Below are positions 32,434 to 33,164 of a stretch of DNA of 33,164 nt, piece after piece. Origin of the DNA: a virus. The notes under the pieces are model-generated. The model did not search any database. It saw only the letters and a list, made by a program, of their open reading frames with translations, and had not been told where the DNA came from. Each line of letters opens with the position of its first letter. Within the stretch, counting starts at the first letter, position 1. Made by a program: the position numbers and the translations under genes. Location: positions 1 to 33,164 of IMG/VR virus record IMGVR_UViG_3300032286_001248; one strand, 5' to 3'.

Positions 32434-33164
32434 ATGACACAAAATCCATGTAACTGCGGCGAGCTTTACTTACCAAGAGGTGATAGATATTCACCTAATA
32501 GTGGCCTGCGTGTTCGCGTAAATACAGATAACAAATCCTACGATAACACACTGCTTCATAATGCTGATATTTTTATTAGTAGTGAAAAATTATTTATAAC
32601 AGTATCTCCTAGAATATTATCTAATGAATCTATATATGCTAAAAATATAATCTTATATTTAGGACCAAATTATGCAACTAGTCCAACTATCAACAATATT
32701 ATACATTTTATTATTAGGGTCAAAGAAACAAAACATATATTAGTAAATAAAGTAATAGGAGCGTTGGGGGATTCCATTAAATTTACCCGCAGCCCGTTTG
32801 TATCTAATAATTTAGCTTTAGTGTTTGATAATATTATAAGCACGGTGGATCTTAAAAATAAAACATTACAAATTGAGATTGAAAGCTTATGTGATAATTC
32901 AAATGCATCTTGTTGTGATAAATTACCAAACTCATTTTATCTCTATAATATCAAGAATATTAATTGTGACGAGAATGGCAATGGTGGGGAAAGGGATGTT
33001 AGATTAACTACCGCTCCACCTACCACGACTAGCACCACGACTAGCACCACGACTAGCACCACGACTAGCACCACGACTAGCACCACGACTAGCACCACGA
33101 CTAGCACCACGACTAGCACAACGACTAGCACAACGACTAGCACAACGACTAGCACTACCACTAG
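32434..33164 (+). CDS. Partial poly-Thr fibre protein (truncated by window end)
   Basis: At least 243 residues, open to the window edge. It starts MTQNPCNCGELYLPRGDRYS four bases after the previous stop. The N-terminal 195 residues are globular and beta-rich, with scattered Cys (CNCG, ASCCD, NCDENG), and resemble a structural or adhesin module. They are followed by TTAPP and a (TTTS)n linker made of a 12-bp repeat. No strong ribosome site, so it is likely coupled to the upstream fibre gene. No enzyme motif recognised. Confidence 0.6.
   Translation, partial: MTQNPCNCGELYLPRGDRYSPNSGLRVRVNTDNKSYDNTLLHNADIFISSEKLFITVSPRILSNESIYAKNIILYLGPNYATSPTINNIIHFIIRVKETKHILVNKVIGALGDSIKFTRSPFVSNNLALVFDNIISTVDLKNKTLQIEIESLCDNSNASCCDKLPNSFYLYNIKNINCDENGNGGERDVRLTTAPPTTTSTTTSTTTSTTTSTTTSTTTSTTTSTTTSTTTSTTTSTTTSTTT
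33022..33164 (+). repeat. 12-bp minisatellite (TTTS)n at window end
   Basis: Twelve units of ACCACGACTAGC; the last units vary (ACAACGACTAGC, then ACTACCACTAG) and the last one is cut by the window end. Unlike the other linkers the DNA itself is repeated, so copy number can slip in frame. Confidence 0.95.

Overview
The window is part of a tailed double-stranded DNA phage genome (Caudoviricetes-type). Evidence is a rightward block of packaging, head and tail genes (ClpP-like capsid protease, large terminase, portal, scaffold, decoration protein, HK97-type major capsid protein, tail fibres) and a leftward block of many very small genes with six tRNAs. The host cannot be named. Near-consensus sigma70 promoters (TTGACA-N16/17-TATAAT) and AAGGAG-type ribosome binding sites point to an ordinary bacterium. 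Possible sigma54-type elements would argue against a cyanobacterium, since those lack sigma54.

Layout. (1) 1-297: leftward transcript region rich in hairpins without a convincing gene, possibly a large structured RNA cut by the window edge. (2) 300-9,600: leftward early-type region with about 29 small genes, many under 60 codons, in short operons that mostly start at their own sigma70 promoter. tRNAs Met, Thr, Gln, Asn, Glu and Lys lie inside one operon. Most proteins have no known function; recognisable ones are a miniature kinase fold, a HAD-type phosphatase, zinc-ribbon proteins and one-helix membrane proteins. (3) 9,600-9,966: gene-poor divide between the two directions. (4) 9,967-33,164: rightward late region: accessory genes, a gp55-like late sigma factor, a probable small terminase subunit, a methyltransferase plus GDP-mannose 4,6-dehydratase pair, HNH and ERCC4 nucleases, ClpP-like protease, terminase, portal, protease/scaffold with a nested start, decoration and major capsid proteins, a terminator, then a tail protein and four adhesion/fibre genes, three of which carry long poly-threonine linkers.

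The most unusual system is in the leftward region. Eight copies of an 86-bp element (two 33-bp imperfect dyads held exactly 20 bp apart by a GC-rich spacer) punctuate it, nearly always directly after the last gene or tRNA of an operon. Four copies are preceded, at almost fixed distance, by a rightward TGGCAC-N5-TTTGC element like a sigma54 -24/-12 promoter (one of the four degenerate); a fifth has the element 44 bp further away. The predicted start would fall on the first or second base of the 86-bp unit, so the units may be a family of small RNAs made against the operon direction, or a compound operator/stoperator. I know of no described family with this geometry, but could not search.

How the parts fit: sigma70 promoters serve the leftward genes. 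The encoded late sigma factor probably serves the rightward region, where three TATANTA boxes without a -35 precede gene groups. The phage tRNA-Thr(UGU) fits the heavy ACN codon load of the poly-Thr fibres. The fibres also contain a sulfatase-modifying-factor (FGE) type domain whose halves appear in circularly permuted order.
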